The notes below the pieces were generated by a model. It saw nothing but the letters and a program-made list of their open reading frames with translations. It made no database searches and was not told the origin of the DNA. A stretch of DNA of 64,000 nt from Zanthoxylum bungeanum. Taxonomy: Eukaryota; Streptophyta; Magnoliopsida; Sapindales; Rutaceae. The first letter of the stretch is position 1. The number at the start of each line of letters is the position of its first letter. The translations under genes and the position numbers were made by a program. Of this stretch, positions 22,416 to 35,448 are shown in pieces. Location of the stretch: positions 124,001 through 188,000 of the forward strand of contig SKCR01023810.1 of the NCBI GenBank assembly GCA_019454045.1, written 5' to 3'.

Positions 22416-25400
22416 TATTATCAAGCATTAAAAAGTTAGGGTTAAAATTGGGGATAATCAATTGAAGCATGATTTGGTTAAATTGGATGATTAAGTATGC
22501 TTGTATGTTGATGAATTGAAGTTGTGCATGATCAATTTCATGAAATTGGATTGGATTCAATTTTCCCCAAATTTTGGGCATGGCAAATTGGGTAAAATCA
22601 ATTGAAGCATGATTTGGTTGAATTGATTGATTAAGTATGCTTATATGTTGTTGAATCAATGATTGATTGGATCAATTTGAAGAAATTGTGTTTGGAACAA
22701 ATTTTCCCAATTTGTTATGTTGGCATAAAGTGACAAATTTGGGTAAACTTGATTTTGAGCATATTTTGTGAAATTAGATGAATGAGAATGCTTAAAGTAT
22801 GTTTAATTTAAGATTGATTGGATCAATTTGTTGAAATTGTGTTTGGAACAAATTTACCCAAATTGCTTATGTTGGCGAAATTAAGAACCCTAAATTTCTT
22901 GGTGATTTTGTTTGTTTGATCATTGGATGACTTAAAACAATTGGGTAATGTTGTTTTGAAGTTCAATTGGATTGAATTTTGATTTGGAACATTTTTCCCA
23001 AATTAAAGTGGCTTGGCCGAATTCAATTGAATATGAAATTCATTGTGTTTTTTTGTATTTTGATTCATTGGATGAATTTAATTGATTTGGGAATGATGAT
23101 TGTGGATTCATTTGGATTGAAACCGAATCGGATTGGAAAAACCCCTAATTGCCGAGAACAAAAGCATGTAAAATGGGTTTGATTTTGATAAATTGTGTTG
23201 GACACTATTTAATGAAGAAATGCATGATTAAGTATGCTAATTGATGTTTAGAAATATTAATTGGGTGGTTAATTGTGTATTACACTTAGGTTAATTAATT
23301 ATGGAATTTAGAATTTTATAAGTTAATTAATTGGGCTTGTTTTTGGAAATTGGGCCTTAAATGTTGTAATTAGGCTTTTGGGCTTGGTTGTACCAAGTTA
23401 GGTTTAGGCCAATTTGGTTGGATCCAATTGGGCCTAAAACCATATCCATAAAGTCCAATTATGACTTAATGGACCTTAATTATTTAATTGGGCCTAATGG
23501 GCCAAAATTAATTTAAAGGCTTATGGGGTAACTCCCGGATTGGATTTTGGTTATTCGGTTTGACCCGAGTTGACCAAAAGTCCACGCCTTATAGAAATTA
23601 ATTAAAAGCCCATTAGACTTTAATTAAATAAACATTAGATGTTGTTCGGGCTTTGAGACCCGTTACGATTAAATTTGGAATTTAAATCATTAAGGGTCGT
23701 TAATAAAGTGTAATATTTAATTTGGAATTAAATAGTGAATTAGAATTAAATGCGTATTAAATTGGATTTAATTATGTAGTTTAATTTAATTCGAGAATTC
23801 GTACTTTGAGTACTTATTCGCAAAATGAGTTTGACTCGAACAAAAATCAAATCGTTGTTTGAACATTGGATGATCACTAATTATCAGATTAATTAATTTG
23901 ATTAGATTGATTGATAACATGCTTGTATGAATACATGGTTGCGATGCATGAATAATGTATATCGGATTGATATTAGTCGGGTGGGGCAATTTTGGAAATT
24001 GTGTAATAAATTTGATTTATTAATTGGACCTGCGTGTCCAGCCTTATCACCTCTATACTCCTTGTATTCTCTTCTCACATATTCCCCTCAATGTAAATGA
24101 GGTTTCTTTAGAAGTGTAGTGTAACGGGTAGAAGTAAATACATGTGCTAGCTTTGGAGAGAGAAAATGAGAGATTTGATCTAGGATCAATGTAAAGTATC
24201 CATCCGTATATCATTATTATCTTATTTCATATACGCTTTATTATGTGTTTAGAATGCATGTTAAGGGTGTATGATGATGAGACCTTAACAAAGATAATAA
24301 ATTGGTAGCCAATTTGCACGCGAAAAACCCTCACTTAATATCAAGTGTTTTTCCTTCCATTGAGTGATTCTTACTCAAGATCCGAGATTGACATTGGGTT
24401 GTTGGCCAAAGTCAAGCCCTTTGTCCGTCAAAGATGTGTTTAAATCACGAAGGCTTTGTTCCATATCGGTGTCTTGTCCAAGTTGTGGTTTGTTGGCCAA
24501 AGTCAAGACCACTTCTTGTCCATCGACATTGATTACGAAGCTTTCCATGGTCAGTGGGTCGCGCTTGACTGGGATCACTAGGTTTGTTGTGCCAAAGCCA
24601 AGGCTTAGTTGATTCAGAGGAAAAAGGTTAGGTAATACATTGGATGTATTGGCATATATAAGATATATGTTTAGGATTCGGATATCCGCCTACTGGATCT
24701 AGGAATTGGATGAGATCCAATTGATCTTCGAGATCTACCTAGTTAATTATCATACAATTTGTTGGCCAAAGTCAAGATTGTGTGATATTAACGGGATCCT
24801 AGCCCACTAGGAAACACGGTTTCCCGAGTACTCGACAGAGGGTTAGAGGCTCGCCGAAAAATAGTGGGAGGCAAGAATTGAATTTGCAATACTCGTTCAA
24901 TTACTCGCCAAACGCGCTCATTCAAATTATTTCGTCGTTAGATTAAATGTTAGTTGGACTAATATTTAAATTGTTGTTTTTTATTAACAGTTGGACTGTA
25001 TTATATTTGATTATATATAATTGGATTATATTAATCAATATATTTGAATTAATTAATTTCAGTTTACAGTTGATTTTATAATTGGATTATAGTAATCAAT
25101 GTAATTGAGGTTAATTAATTTGGATTATATTTGATTATATAGTTGGACTATTATAATCATTGTAATAAATTGTACCACAAATCGTTGATTAAATAGTTGG
25201 ACTATTAGAATCAAGATAAAAATGAAAGATTAGTGTTTAAAACATAATCCTGGGTGAAAATGTATTTAAATGACTTTAATTTTCAAATTGGGAATAATTT
25301 CAGGATGGTCCTGGAAATTAATAAGTTATTTTATTTGATAAAATAATGAATTATGCCTAAAGCCCGGAGTTAAGCAAATAAGTTGAATATGAAATTTGGA

Positions 25401-25480
25401 ATATTCATATAATGATAATTATAGTGCTTAATCCATTATACTTTGATTTTAGAAAGTACTAAAATTGCAATAAATAATTC
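22416..25480 (+). other. Noncoding 5' interior of the copia element
   Basis: This is an AT-rich stretch with repeated phrases such as AATTGAAGCATGATTTGGTT (22463, 22598) and a 17-18 bp phrase TTGTTGGCCAAAGTCAAG at 24399, 24490 and 24759. I cannot recognise gag here. A short ORF at 24364-24612 only reflects these repeats. Confidence 0.5.
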
Positions 25481-25639
25481 TTGGAGAATTAATGACTATT
25501 CTCAAGGAGACAAAGTCAAAATTTGCAATTAGGCAAGTTGTGCAAGGCACACCTTACTTCGATATTCTAGAAACCCGAGGCTTGGCCAAAGGCTACTGGA
25601 ATATTGAAAATGGCAAAGGCAAAATCATTATAATCTTTT

Positions 25640-26970
25640 GGGAAGATAAAAGGATAGATCCTAAGAAGGAATTGAAGACGAGCAAGGCTCTTACTTCAAA
25701 TATGTTTGTCGTAATTATGTTCACAACTAGTATTGAAATTGGATTTTAAATACTTAGAGTGATACATAAATATGTACTGTTGTTCAGAATCTGTTTTGAA
25801 CATGATACTGACTTCAACTGAGATTTATCTGCGAATAGTAAACAGGACGATAGTCGCTATTTTAACTGTAGATATCTGAATTTAGGAACTGCCTTCGGGT
25901 TAATACTTAAATTTAGAAACTGTTATAATGTAACTAGTTTGACTAGAAACATTATCTCTATATCGCGTATAACCCACTGCGGGTGTACCTTTATATTCTA
26001 GAACACTAAAGTGTTTTATTATATAAAGATGATATTGAGATAAACACATTAGATGTGAATAACATCATTTATATTTTGAATATAAATAATATCTCAAATA
26101 CATAACATGATAAATAATAGCTCAAATTGATTTGATCAGTTAAGAAGCTTAATTGTGGCATAGTTGTCAGGGACACTATTAAACAAGAATCGTATATCCG
26201 CACTTTTGAAGAGTGGGTACCAGGACTGATTTGATTCCATTCAAATAAAGTCTACGAATCTAGTCTATTTGGGCAAAGTGCCTAAAACACTATTTACTTG
26301 GTAAAAGTGTAAATGCCACCGATCTGTTAGCCATACTTCATAGTGAAGCAAGTGGGCCCATGTCTAGCTAGGCTAAATATGGATATGAATATTTCTTGAC
26401 CTGTACGGATGTGGCATCGCGTATGGTTATGTGTTTCTTTTTGAAGAACACAAATCGGAAACTTTCACAGTTTCGACACGAAATAGACAAACAGATCAGC
26501 TAAAGTATTAAACCGTCACGATAAGACCGTAATGAAAAATACTTAAGCAATAAGTTTCTCGTATACTTGAAAGAGTATAGTATTCTTTCAATGAGGACTC
26601 CTCCCAGAACACGTCATTTTGACGGTGTGTCCGAACAGGATTAACCGAATTTTGTAAGACATAATAAGGTTAATCACGAGTCGCTCTGAGCTACCATTTC
26701 CTTCAACAGATAAGCTTTAAATAGTGCAAGAACTTATTTTGAATAAGGTTCCATAATAATCTGTTTGACAGATATCATACTAAATATGAACGGGAAAGAA
26801 ACCGGGTTTCAAATTCCTGAATATTTGGGGCATGCCAGGCATATGTTTGGATGATACCAAACTGAAACCCAAATAGGATAAGTGCCAATTGTAGGTCATC
26901 CTAGGGATACCATAAGTATTGTACTTATACACCTCACAAGAGAACAATTAGATTGTTGCTCACCATGCGA
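25640..26970 (+). pseudogene. Copia protease, gag-pre-integrase and integrase remnants
   Basis: Despite many stops and frameshifts, copia polyprotein blocks can be read in order. A protease-like segment around 25690-25780 corresponds to the family phrase ending in the active-site D-T-G, decayed here. A gag-pre-integrase region (about 26150-26300) has LLGKS before the integrase. The integrase core (about 26360-26460) contains GYEYFLTCTDVASRMV, and further on are RTPPRTRHFDGVSEQD (about 26590-26650) and a post-core region with PGFKFLNIWGMPG. These blocks would cut the polyprotein and insert the element in a working copy. Conservation is visible only piecewise, so exact boundaries are uncertain. 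Confidence 0.75.
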
Positions 26971-27099
26971 TTTTCCTAAGAGGAATACCGATATGCAGTG
27001 GTAAGTGGGAGGATAGTATAACTCGATGAAAAATCGGAGTGATACTGTTCAAGGCACCGAATCTTAATGGAACATAAATAGTTCATCAAGGATGAAACT

Positions 27100-28130
27100 G
27101 CACCATTAATCTTCGAATACACAAGAAACGCGTAGGTAGGATAAAGAGTCAGAAAACAACCTGGGGTATGGGTTTCTGATATCACCTCATAAAGATGTCT
27201 ATCTTATTGAGGAATACCAACTGGCTACGTATAGAGGAAGTGATACAAGGTATCGACTCCCTTATTATGGCAAAGTGCCATATAATCCGTAATGGATTCC
27301 ATGTACATCAACCAGTTTGGATACTAGTTGATGTACCACAAGGCATTGTGCCTACTGGTACTATAAGTCTTCAAGGAAGACGTACATGGATGGCAACATA
27401 CCAACATATAAAGCTAGGCTTTTAACGGAAAGGTATCGTTATCGACATTGTGTTGATTACGATTCAACCTTTTACCTATTGCCACGGTGAATCCATTTGG
27501 ATAATGCTTGCTGATGCGAGCATGGGTTCTTGGAATTATCATTTTGATGTAATCATAATGATTTATGATTTAATTCAAAACGAAAATGATTCTTGTGTAA
27601 ATAAGAGGGTTAGTGGGAGCGCACTGACAGTGGCTGTCCTATAAAATAATGATAATACGTCATTTCTTGGAAATGATATTCCCATAAAATGATCAGTGAA
27701 AGCTTGGCTTTCATGATAACGACTATGAGTCGTAACAACGGTACAATAAAAATGTAGAAAAATAGTACAGTGAACTGGAATCTTCCAAGCAAGATACTGT
27801 TACCGAATAAACAACAAATACGGATTATTGCTGCAGCTGAGGCAGCAATAGAAGTCTTCTGGGGTCGATAATATCTAATTGGATTAGATATAGTTCTGTT
27901 AGCAGCTGAGCTAGGCGTCAGCACAGGCTAAAGAATTAATGGTCTCATCAACGATCCAGATACATACTTCGATATTCATCTGATTCGTTCGGATCATACA
28001 TCGTGGCGATGTGATGATTGAATAAATCGCATCAAGATGATATTCATACAAATCCGCTGACAAAAACCTTTTCTCAGCAGTTTGAGCCAACCGTACATAG
28101 TTCGAGTGTCAGAGACTCGAGTGACTGGCT
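27100..28130 (+). pseudogene. Copia reverse transcriptase and RNase H remnants
   Basis: Recognisable pieces of copia RT follow the integrase. The start region corresponds to the phrase around the KWVFK motif (about 27330-27420, with a short block reading VHGWQHTNI). A block near 27470-27530 corresponds to the MLAIAAYYDYEIWQMDVKTA region. A block near 27590-27670 (VNKRVSGSALTVAVL) leads to where the YVDD loop should be, with that loop lost. An RNase H piece (AAEAAIEVFW at 27835) and a C-terminal piece (about 27920-28075, RGDVMIE then TNPLTK-like) end it. A large internal part of RT is deleted. Non-functional. Confidence 0.72.
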
Positions 28131-28137
28131 ATAGGCC

Positions 28138-28148
28138 AAGTGGGAGAT
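28138..28148 (+). promoter_or_regulatory. Polypurine tract of the copia element
   Basis: AAGTGGGAGAT lies directly before TGTTGG of the 3' LTR. This is the usual plant copia polypurine tract. Confidence 0.85.
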
Positions 28149-30264
28149 TGTTGGACAATTATGACCCATATCGTCACTATTTGTACAGATCACGGTGTTG
28201 TTGTACAAATTAACTATGTGACAAGGAGATTGCACTCTTATCATTTGTGATTAGATCACCTAGATATATAAATGATGAGAGGTCCCTATGATTTGTTCAT
28301 GGACAGAGAATGATATGAGACAATATCAGTCCACGAAGGATAAATCATTAAATATCCCTAGTCAGAGTATTATCGAGATTGGACATCGATAAATACGTAA
28401 AAGACTAGTATTGCACTTGTGCGCGTTTGTGAGGGCACAACGGCATAGTTCTCATATATTTGGGTATAGGATACTCATGCAAGTGTAATAGGAGGTTGTG
28501 TTTTACCGATGGTACGGGAAATAGTTTCGCTCTGGATAGACCCCCCGCGGAATCCCATTGGTAGTATGACTATGTGTCTATGGGAATCTGCAATCAGGGT
28601 AGGTGTATTTGGTCTTAACCTGAGACTTGCACCGCTAATACATACGATAATCAATATACTTTGGTTGAGGTCGTCCAGGGCTTTAACAGGTTGGGAATCG
28701 TAGTGTGTTGGGTGTGATGTCAAAACGGAAGTATCACTCCAGTCATAGTGGAGATGATGGTCATGTAGGATACGGAACTCGTTCTCTTAAATGCTCGAGC
28801 TATCGGGATATTATGACAAGGTCATGAATATCTGATTATAGAGACTAGTTACCAGACATCCGATATGTGCTTCGTACGGGGCAGACACAATTCCAGCCCC
28901 AGGCCTTGCACGTGATCCTCCGATACTGGACAGAAATACGCAATACTTCGGTATACTACGCTTGATATAGATTGCTTATTCCAGTAAGCATGTTTCTGGA
29001 GAATTGGGTAGGCATGGCGCTTTGCTAGAAGCCAACCTTGTCTTGTAAATCGGTATAAACGTAGTACGAGGTACTTACGTGTTCGGATAGTCCGACGACC
29101 CGATTTACTGCCAACATATCTGGAGATCTCATGGGTCGCTTCCCAAAGATTCACCAATGATGTATGACTCGCACTATGATTAATCTGGGATTAATTAGTA
29201 GATAGAGAAGATTAATTTCTAGAGAGAGAAAATTAATCTGGGATTAATAACGGAGATATTTTATCTAGGATAAAATATCGTTTAAAGAGAGAGAACGATT
29301 AATTTGGAATTAATCGGGTAAATTAATATATTCGATATATTAATCGAAATTGGATTTCGACGCGGAATTAAAATTAGATTTTAATTCGGGCGTACGAATT
29401 AATTTAGAATTAATTCGTTAGCGACGTGAATAGTGATTTCGCTAGGCGTAATCATTTAATTACGATGCGACGGAAAATTCGTTAATTTGGAATTAGCGAA
29501 CCCGAGCCTGAGAGTGATTGCGAGCGCAATCGCATTTCGAATTCGAGCGCGGCACGTAAGTCACATCAAGCGTCAAATCACTAGTCGCATCAATTGTCAA
29601 ATCACTTGTCACTTTGAGTGATGTGATGTGACTTGACATGTTGTCACTTTATTAAAGTGACTTGATGTGAATAGTAAAAAGTGATAGGTGATGGAAAAGC
29701 ATTTTTGCTTTTTGCTTTTGACCTTTTGACTTTGTTTTTTGAAGTAAAAGGTGGTAAATGCTTTTATTAAATTTTGGAAAATATAAAAAGCATTTACACT
29801 TTCTCTCTCTCTTATATATTCACGTTTTTTAGGGTTTTTTGGAACAAGAAAATCGTCTCTCTCTCTCTCTTGGTCCATGACCGATTTCTTCATCTCTTTT
29901 TCTGGTTTTTCCGAATTAAATGGAGAATCTATTGATCTTGTTGTAAGATCCATGTGCTAGCACACTCTAGGAGGCATCCTAAGGTGATAGGGAAGTGAGT
30001 TTGTGAGCATGGAAAGCTTGAAGCTTGGAGCTTCAATGGTGACATCCATGGCCGAATCTTCAAGGAGGAAGATGACCCAAAACCGTGCAGTCCACTCCAT
30101 CAACAAGCCATTGGCGTGACCTTGAAGAGGAGGAGAAGGCTTGTGTTCTTTGATGCATCCAAACCAATCATTGTGAGTATATGTTTCCGCCATTATTCCT
30201 TGATGTATTCATGCGAATTTTATGCTTGATTTGTTGATATTGGGACCTATATTAGAAACCAACA
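28149..30264 (+). repeat. 3' LTR of the copia element
   Basis: This 2,116-bp LTR runs from TGTTGGACAATTATGACC to GAAACCAACA and is followed by the target duplication CTTAG. By eye it is nearly identical to the LTRs at 14760 and 20507, except that 26 bp present near 17265 and 20800 (between CAGGTT and GGGAATCG) are absent here near 28693. Confidence 0.93.
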
Positions 30265-30789
30265 CTTAGTATATGGCGGTGGCAATCTGGGACTAATGAG
30301 GAACGTTTCAAAAGCTGTGCAGGAAGGAGACAGTCAAGTCTTGGGAATCATCCCAAAACCCTTGGCAGAGGCAAATCTTATTGGACCATCAAACGGTGAA
30401 GAACTAATTGTGCCAGGTATATCTGAACGACTGGTAGAAATGATTAACCGTGCTGATGCTTTTATTACTTTGCCAGGTACTTTGGCACAATGGAGGAAAT
30501 TTTTACATTATTATCTTGGGCAAACCTGAACATACACCAGAAACCACTTGGACTGTTTAACATTGAAGGATTCTGTGATTTTCTATGTGTTGTTTCTTGA
30601 TTATGCCCGGAGAAATGGGTTCGTGTCAAAATCTGTAAAAGAACTTCTCTTTACTGCCAGAACTGCCCTGGATTTAATTGATCAAATCTTAGCCTTGAAC
30701 CAAAAATTGATCCCATTCTTTCGAAGATAAACTGGTCTGATAATGATCGTGGTAAGAGGCGTCGGATAAATCTGGATCTTAACTTGTAA
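30265..30789 (+). pseudogene. LOG-like enzyme, C-terminal part, copy 2
   Basis: This is a second copy of the LOG C-terminal half, starting at the CTTAG duplication next to the 3' LTR. It matches 18868-19392 closely and shares the deletion in the PGGxGTxEE motif. It has extra damage of its own: an inserted T at about 30591 and a lost T at about 30696, which shift the frame, plus substitutions near 30633 and 30666. It has no N-terminal half nearby; the only N-terminal copy is at 14627. The YGGGNLGLM loop and MEEIF helix remain readable. Confidence 0.85.
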
Positions 30790-32104
30790 TTTTTCACTTA
30801 GATGTAGAATTTCAGCTAACCATGTACGGTTTTCTAAACTCTTCTTCTACTGTTTAAGACATTGGGGATAATGTCTCACTTAAGTTTGGGCGAAGGGAAT
30901 AGTTAATTTGTATCTTGTTTTTATTGTTTTATTTTTAGTCTAAAATTTTTCGAAAAATATAAAAAAATTGAAAACTTTTACAAAAAATCAAAAAATATTT
31001 TATGTTTTTAGGTTTTTAATTTGATTAATCGGGTGAAATTAGTGTGAGATAGTTGTGTAAGGAGTTTCCATTCCTGAGACATATCTCAAACCTCTTTCGG
31101 AACAAGTTAATTTTTATTTATTTCATTTAGAATTATTTAATTTGTAAATTCTCCAAAATACTGACTAAAATTGATCTTCATATGCTCAGTTGACATGTAT
31201 TATCAACGTGCATGGTAACATATGGTCATGAGCTGTAATTGAAAAGTTTGTAATATTCAGTGCTCTAGTTTAATTGGAGGAAGCATCTATGAAAAACATT
31301 GGAGTAAAAAAAAACATCTAAGATCCGAGTTATTAAGTCTGTAAGGGTGTTTTAACACCTAGTGCCCTAAAGCCAACTGGTTTGGGAGTCACTGGCCCAA
31401 CACTCGCTACATGGATCGAAAGATGCTGCAAAAATATATATATCTGAAGTCTGAGTAATTAAGTCCGTAAGGGTCTCTTAACATTTGGTGCCCTAAAGCC
31501 AATTGGTTTGGGAGTCACCGACCCAAAGCTCGCTACATAGATGGAAGATATTGTATATAAATAAAAAAAAATCAAAAAAAAAAAAAAATCAGAAAAATCA
31601 GAAAAACTATTCCATTACTGCAAAAAGGTGTGAATTCTGATAAAACTTTAGGACAAAAATATTACTCCCTTCTCAACTGCACTTGTGACTGTTGTGGGAA
31701 AAATGAGTTAATTAATATTTTGTTGGCTGTGTATATGGAGAATGATAAATATAATCGGAGAATTCACTTATTCGGTAAATTAGAAAGAAAGACAACAATT
31801 AGTAACTTGAAGTAGAAGTTTCACCTGATTAGTCACTAACTTCTTTATTCTATTTTCTTGTCTTTTTATTTTTGTGTGCATTAGTTTCACTACCTTTTTA
31901 CTTTTGTAAAATGTTTGTGGGTATCATTGCTGTAAACCCTCACGAGACTAGAACTCGTCCACTAGGGACACCTAGGGGTTTAAAGGCTTGTTGCATACGA
32001 TAAATGTAACAGTGATCCATACGAAAGTGGCTTAGTTAAATTTTATTTTAAAGATGTTTATGTTATTTTATTTTGTTGTTTTGCTCGAGGACTAGCAAAA
32101 TGTT
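30790..32104 (+). other. Athila 3' noncoding region, copy 2
   Basis: It repeats 19393-20512 almost exactly up to GTAAAA at 31906-31911, including the two-unit repeat at 31322-31552, then continues into unique Athila DNA. CTCGAGGACTAGCAAAATGT at 32083-32102 precedes the polypurine tract, as in other Athila/Tat elements. Confidence 0.65.
31630..31815 (+). CDS. 61-residue ORF with CTCDCC motif, copy 2
   Basis: This is a near-identical duplicate of 20231-20416, differing by two residues. The function is unknown. Confidence 0.25.
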   Translation: MNSDKTLGQKYYSLLNCTCDCCGKNELINILLAVYMENDKYNRRIHLFGKLERKTTISNLK

Positions 32105-32117
32105 AGGTTTGGGGGTA
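32105..32117 (+). promoter_or_regulatory. Polypurine tract of the Athila element
   Basis: AGGTTTGGGGGTA lies directly before TGATGAGTGATAATTA, the start of the 3' LTR. Its position closes the Athila element that begins before base 1. Confidence 0.75.
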
Positions 32118-34230
32118 TGATGAGTGATAATTATATCACTATTTTCGCACTCATTTGACATAATATTTTGTATAGTTTCTTGAGTTTTGTGAATATTTTG
32201 ATGTGTTTTGTATTATTTTGTAGATAAATAAAGTTTCAGGACATTCTGGAGGTGATTTGGGGCTAAAATAGTGAAAAAGGAGAAAAGGGCAAAATCATCA
32301 TTTTACACGTCGCGACGCCCAATACTTTGGCACCGCGACGCCTAACGTGCGTCGCTCCATGCTAACATGCATCGGGAACATGTGTTAGAATATGAAAAGT
32401 TTGACTTTGCTAACGTGTGCCAAGCCATGTGTCAACATCACAACTCATCTGCTAACGTGTACCGTGACACGTGTCATCATCCTATGGTGTCGACAATCGC
32501 CATCGCCACGTGTCACCCCATGTGTCTGCCACGTCATCGCCATGTCAGCAGAAGACCGAGTCAACTTTGCCACATCACCACCACATCATCATCAGCCAAT
32601 CATAGTGTGCCACGTGTCACAATCCTACGGTGCCGACAATCGCCATCGCCACGTGTCGCAACGTCATTGCAACGTCAGCTCAATCATTTAACTCCCAACC
32701 GCCTCTGCCACATGTCACTTTATCACCTTATCCATTGCCACGTGTCGATCTCTCCGAGTTCCATATCGTCAATCACGCGCGTCGCGACGCGAGCTTCACG
32801 TCGCGATGCGTCACAACCACTGAGGCCTATAAATTCAGCTCATTTTTCTGATTTCAGATGTACCTTCCTCTCTGAATTCTCTGATGTAAATAAGGAGTTT
32901 GTATCTAGTTTTCCTTAAATTTCAGTTTTGTAATTAATTTTTAGTTACTTTCTATAATAATAATTTACTTTCTTTACTTTTTCAGTTTTTACTATTCAGC
33001 TATGAGGAGGTAACTTCCCCCTGCTATGGTGAAAGGTAAAACTTTTATTACTGCTAATTAGATTAATCTCCCTTAATTATAATATATTCATTATTTAAAA
33101 TTTGACTTAACAATGATACCGCTATATTGGTCGGTTGGTAAACAATTATAAACTGGTTTTAACCTGACTAAGCATGGATACCACTTGGTTGGTCGGTTGG
33201 TAATTTACCGCCTATATGGCTGGTTTATGGACAAATAAGATTACCGCCTTAATGGCTGGTTGGACTTAATTTGACTTAATCAGGTTACCGTCTATATGGC
33301 TGGTTGGTAAAATCATCACAAGTAATATATTATATTAAGGGAGGTATCTAAAATAATAGTGGTAAAAGTGAATCCTTAAACCCTAGCATTTTGTTTTATT
33401 TTATTTTACTTTTCAGTATTTACTTTACCGCATTTACTTTTCAGCATTTTACTTTATGTCTTTTACTTTTAAGTTTTTACTAGCCCTAGTTATGTGTCGT
33501 AACTAAGTTAGTTATCTGGGGTTGTGATGAATTTTAATATCACCGGTTTATAAGGAGTTATTTTATAGTTTGGGTAATTTAAAGGTTTACTTATTAAGTC
33601 TTAAGCTTACTGCGTCTTGTTAACTGGCCACTAATAAAATTGATCTGGTAAATCTAAAATAAACTTGACAAAGGAATTTTAGGTTTCAGCCTTAGACTTA
33701 ATAACCCACGATCTTCCTTAAGGATAGATAACCCTTTAATAGATTTCCTTACATGATAGACATATACCTGTCGGGCAGGGGTAACCACAATTGGAAATTA
33801 ATCTTAATAAATCTAGGTAATTTGGTTGACATAGACATATGGTTCAATTATGTTATACTAGGTATTTGCATCTGACCTTTGACAAATGCTTTTGCATAAT
33901 TTCGTGTTCCAGGTTAGTAAACCGATATATTATACAAACATGAAATAACCACTTCATCTTTTAAAAGATATTGGAAAGATTCACAACCCTGGATAGTTTC
34001 TTAATATTGAATTTAATTTAATTTAATTTAATTTTTAGTAATTTTATTTACTTGTTTTTAAGTTTAAAATCATCACCATTTCAAATCAATCAATCAATCT
34101 GTTAGATATTAGTAATCATTTGACCTCATAAAATTAATAGATTAGGTATTAAATCCTCGTGGGATCGATACTTTTTATACTACTTGAACGATACGTGCGC
34201 TTGCGTTATACGCGTGTGAAAGCACTGGTC
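32118..34230 (+). repeat. 3' LTR of the Athila element (right end approximate)
   Basis: The LTR starts TGATGAGTGATAATTATATC after the polypurine tract. It contains CACGTGTC boxes (32467-32745), a TATA-like CTATAAATTC at 32828 and four degenerate ACCGCCTATATGGCTGGTT units (33115-33305). The end is placed at about 34230 (GGTCA) from the TG...CA rule and the GTGCGCTTGCG phrase near 34195. The 5' LTR is outside the window, so the end cannot be verified. Confidence 0.7.
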
Positions 34231-35448
34231 ACTTCTTCTTTTGACGAAGATACAAGTGGTATCTCCCATTCTCTCTCATATGCTCTTTCATGTAATATGT
34301 ATACAATATGTCCCTCACCCAAAACTCAATCCCCAACTCAAATTCCATACACTCAATCGACAACATAATTCTCCATGTGTTTGGCATTAACTGGGACGGG
34401 GCCAACTCGTAATGGTTCAACACTTCCCATACTAACTTGGGTATTGGACCCAATCCACCTATGTACTTTGTAATCTATTCTCTCAATCGACGTTGCTAAT
34501 ATAACTTATATAGACCGAGGAAACTTGTACTTCAACTTCATCTCCCTCATTGATTTTTCGAGTCACTCGACTGGCTGGGTTCCTTGTCAAGACATTTATC
34601 GGTTCAATTGTACCTGGGGTCCCACTCGACTCCCCAGTGGTTGGAATTGTCGTAAGTGATGTTGCGTCGGTTCGTGTTCCTAAAGGTGGCTCGACTATTG
34701 TTAGAATCTCAGGTTCTACGAAATCCTCACAGGACCAACTTAATGCTTAATCCCTAGTCGACTCACCATTATATATTGAGAACTCACTTGACATTGATTC
34801 AAACGATTGCACAATGTTCAAACCTACAAACATTAAACCTCCTAAATTTCTACTACCTAAAGATCAAACTACCCTGATCCTCAAACACAATTCCAATAAT
34901 CTCACTAAGATCCTAAAGATCAAATGGCCTAATTTACCAAGAACAGGTTGAATCTACGTAATGAATATTGATGAACACGAGAAGGGAAGTGGATAATATA
35001 TTGAAGAGAAAAATAACTTATTCAAGCTTGGCAAACGAGAGAAGTTTTGTGAATGAAGAGAATGAGCCTCCAAAGGCTTCTTATAATACATTTTCCTTTT
35101 GGCACGTCATTTTCCCTCCAAAAAAACGCCTCGAAATTCTCACGATGGCTATAGTGATAACATGGCGAAATCCCAAGAATCTCAAGACCCATCTTGTGAA
35201 ACCTACTTAAGGCCCAACGAGTAAGAATGGACGAACCTAGTCGTCGATTGGGGACATTCTAAAGGGAAGTAACTAAGACTGCATAGAACCACATCTCGGA
35301 AGACAATGAAGCATCTTCCATGTATGAAATTTCCTCAAAACAGCAGGATTAATTACCTTATTCCTAGTAGACACAAATAGCCTATGTTCTTACTATAGGA
35401 TCTCCCTATGGCCCAGATATCATAATATAGTTACACTAGAGAACTATA
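34231..35448 (+). other. Unassigned DNA between LTRs
   Basis: I recognise no gene, domain or element end here. Small ORFs (such as 34550-34750) have no family features. It is the target into which the solo LTR at 35449 inserted. Confidence 0.4.

Larger units (their letters stand above)
20507..30264 (+). mobile_element. Ty1/copia element with long LTRs, 5' truncated and decayed
   Basis: The parts are a truncated 5' LTR (20507-22400), a primer site, a decayed interior (22402-28148) and a complete 3' LTR (28149-30264) followed by CTTAG and LOG sequence. Remnants of the coding region come in copia order (protease, gag-pre-integrase, integrase, RT, RNase H) on the plus strand. The element sits in the second copy of the duplicated LOG locus and represents the full form of the insertion seen as a solo LTR at 14760-18867. 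Confidence 0.85.
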
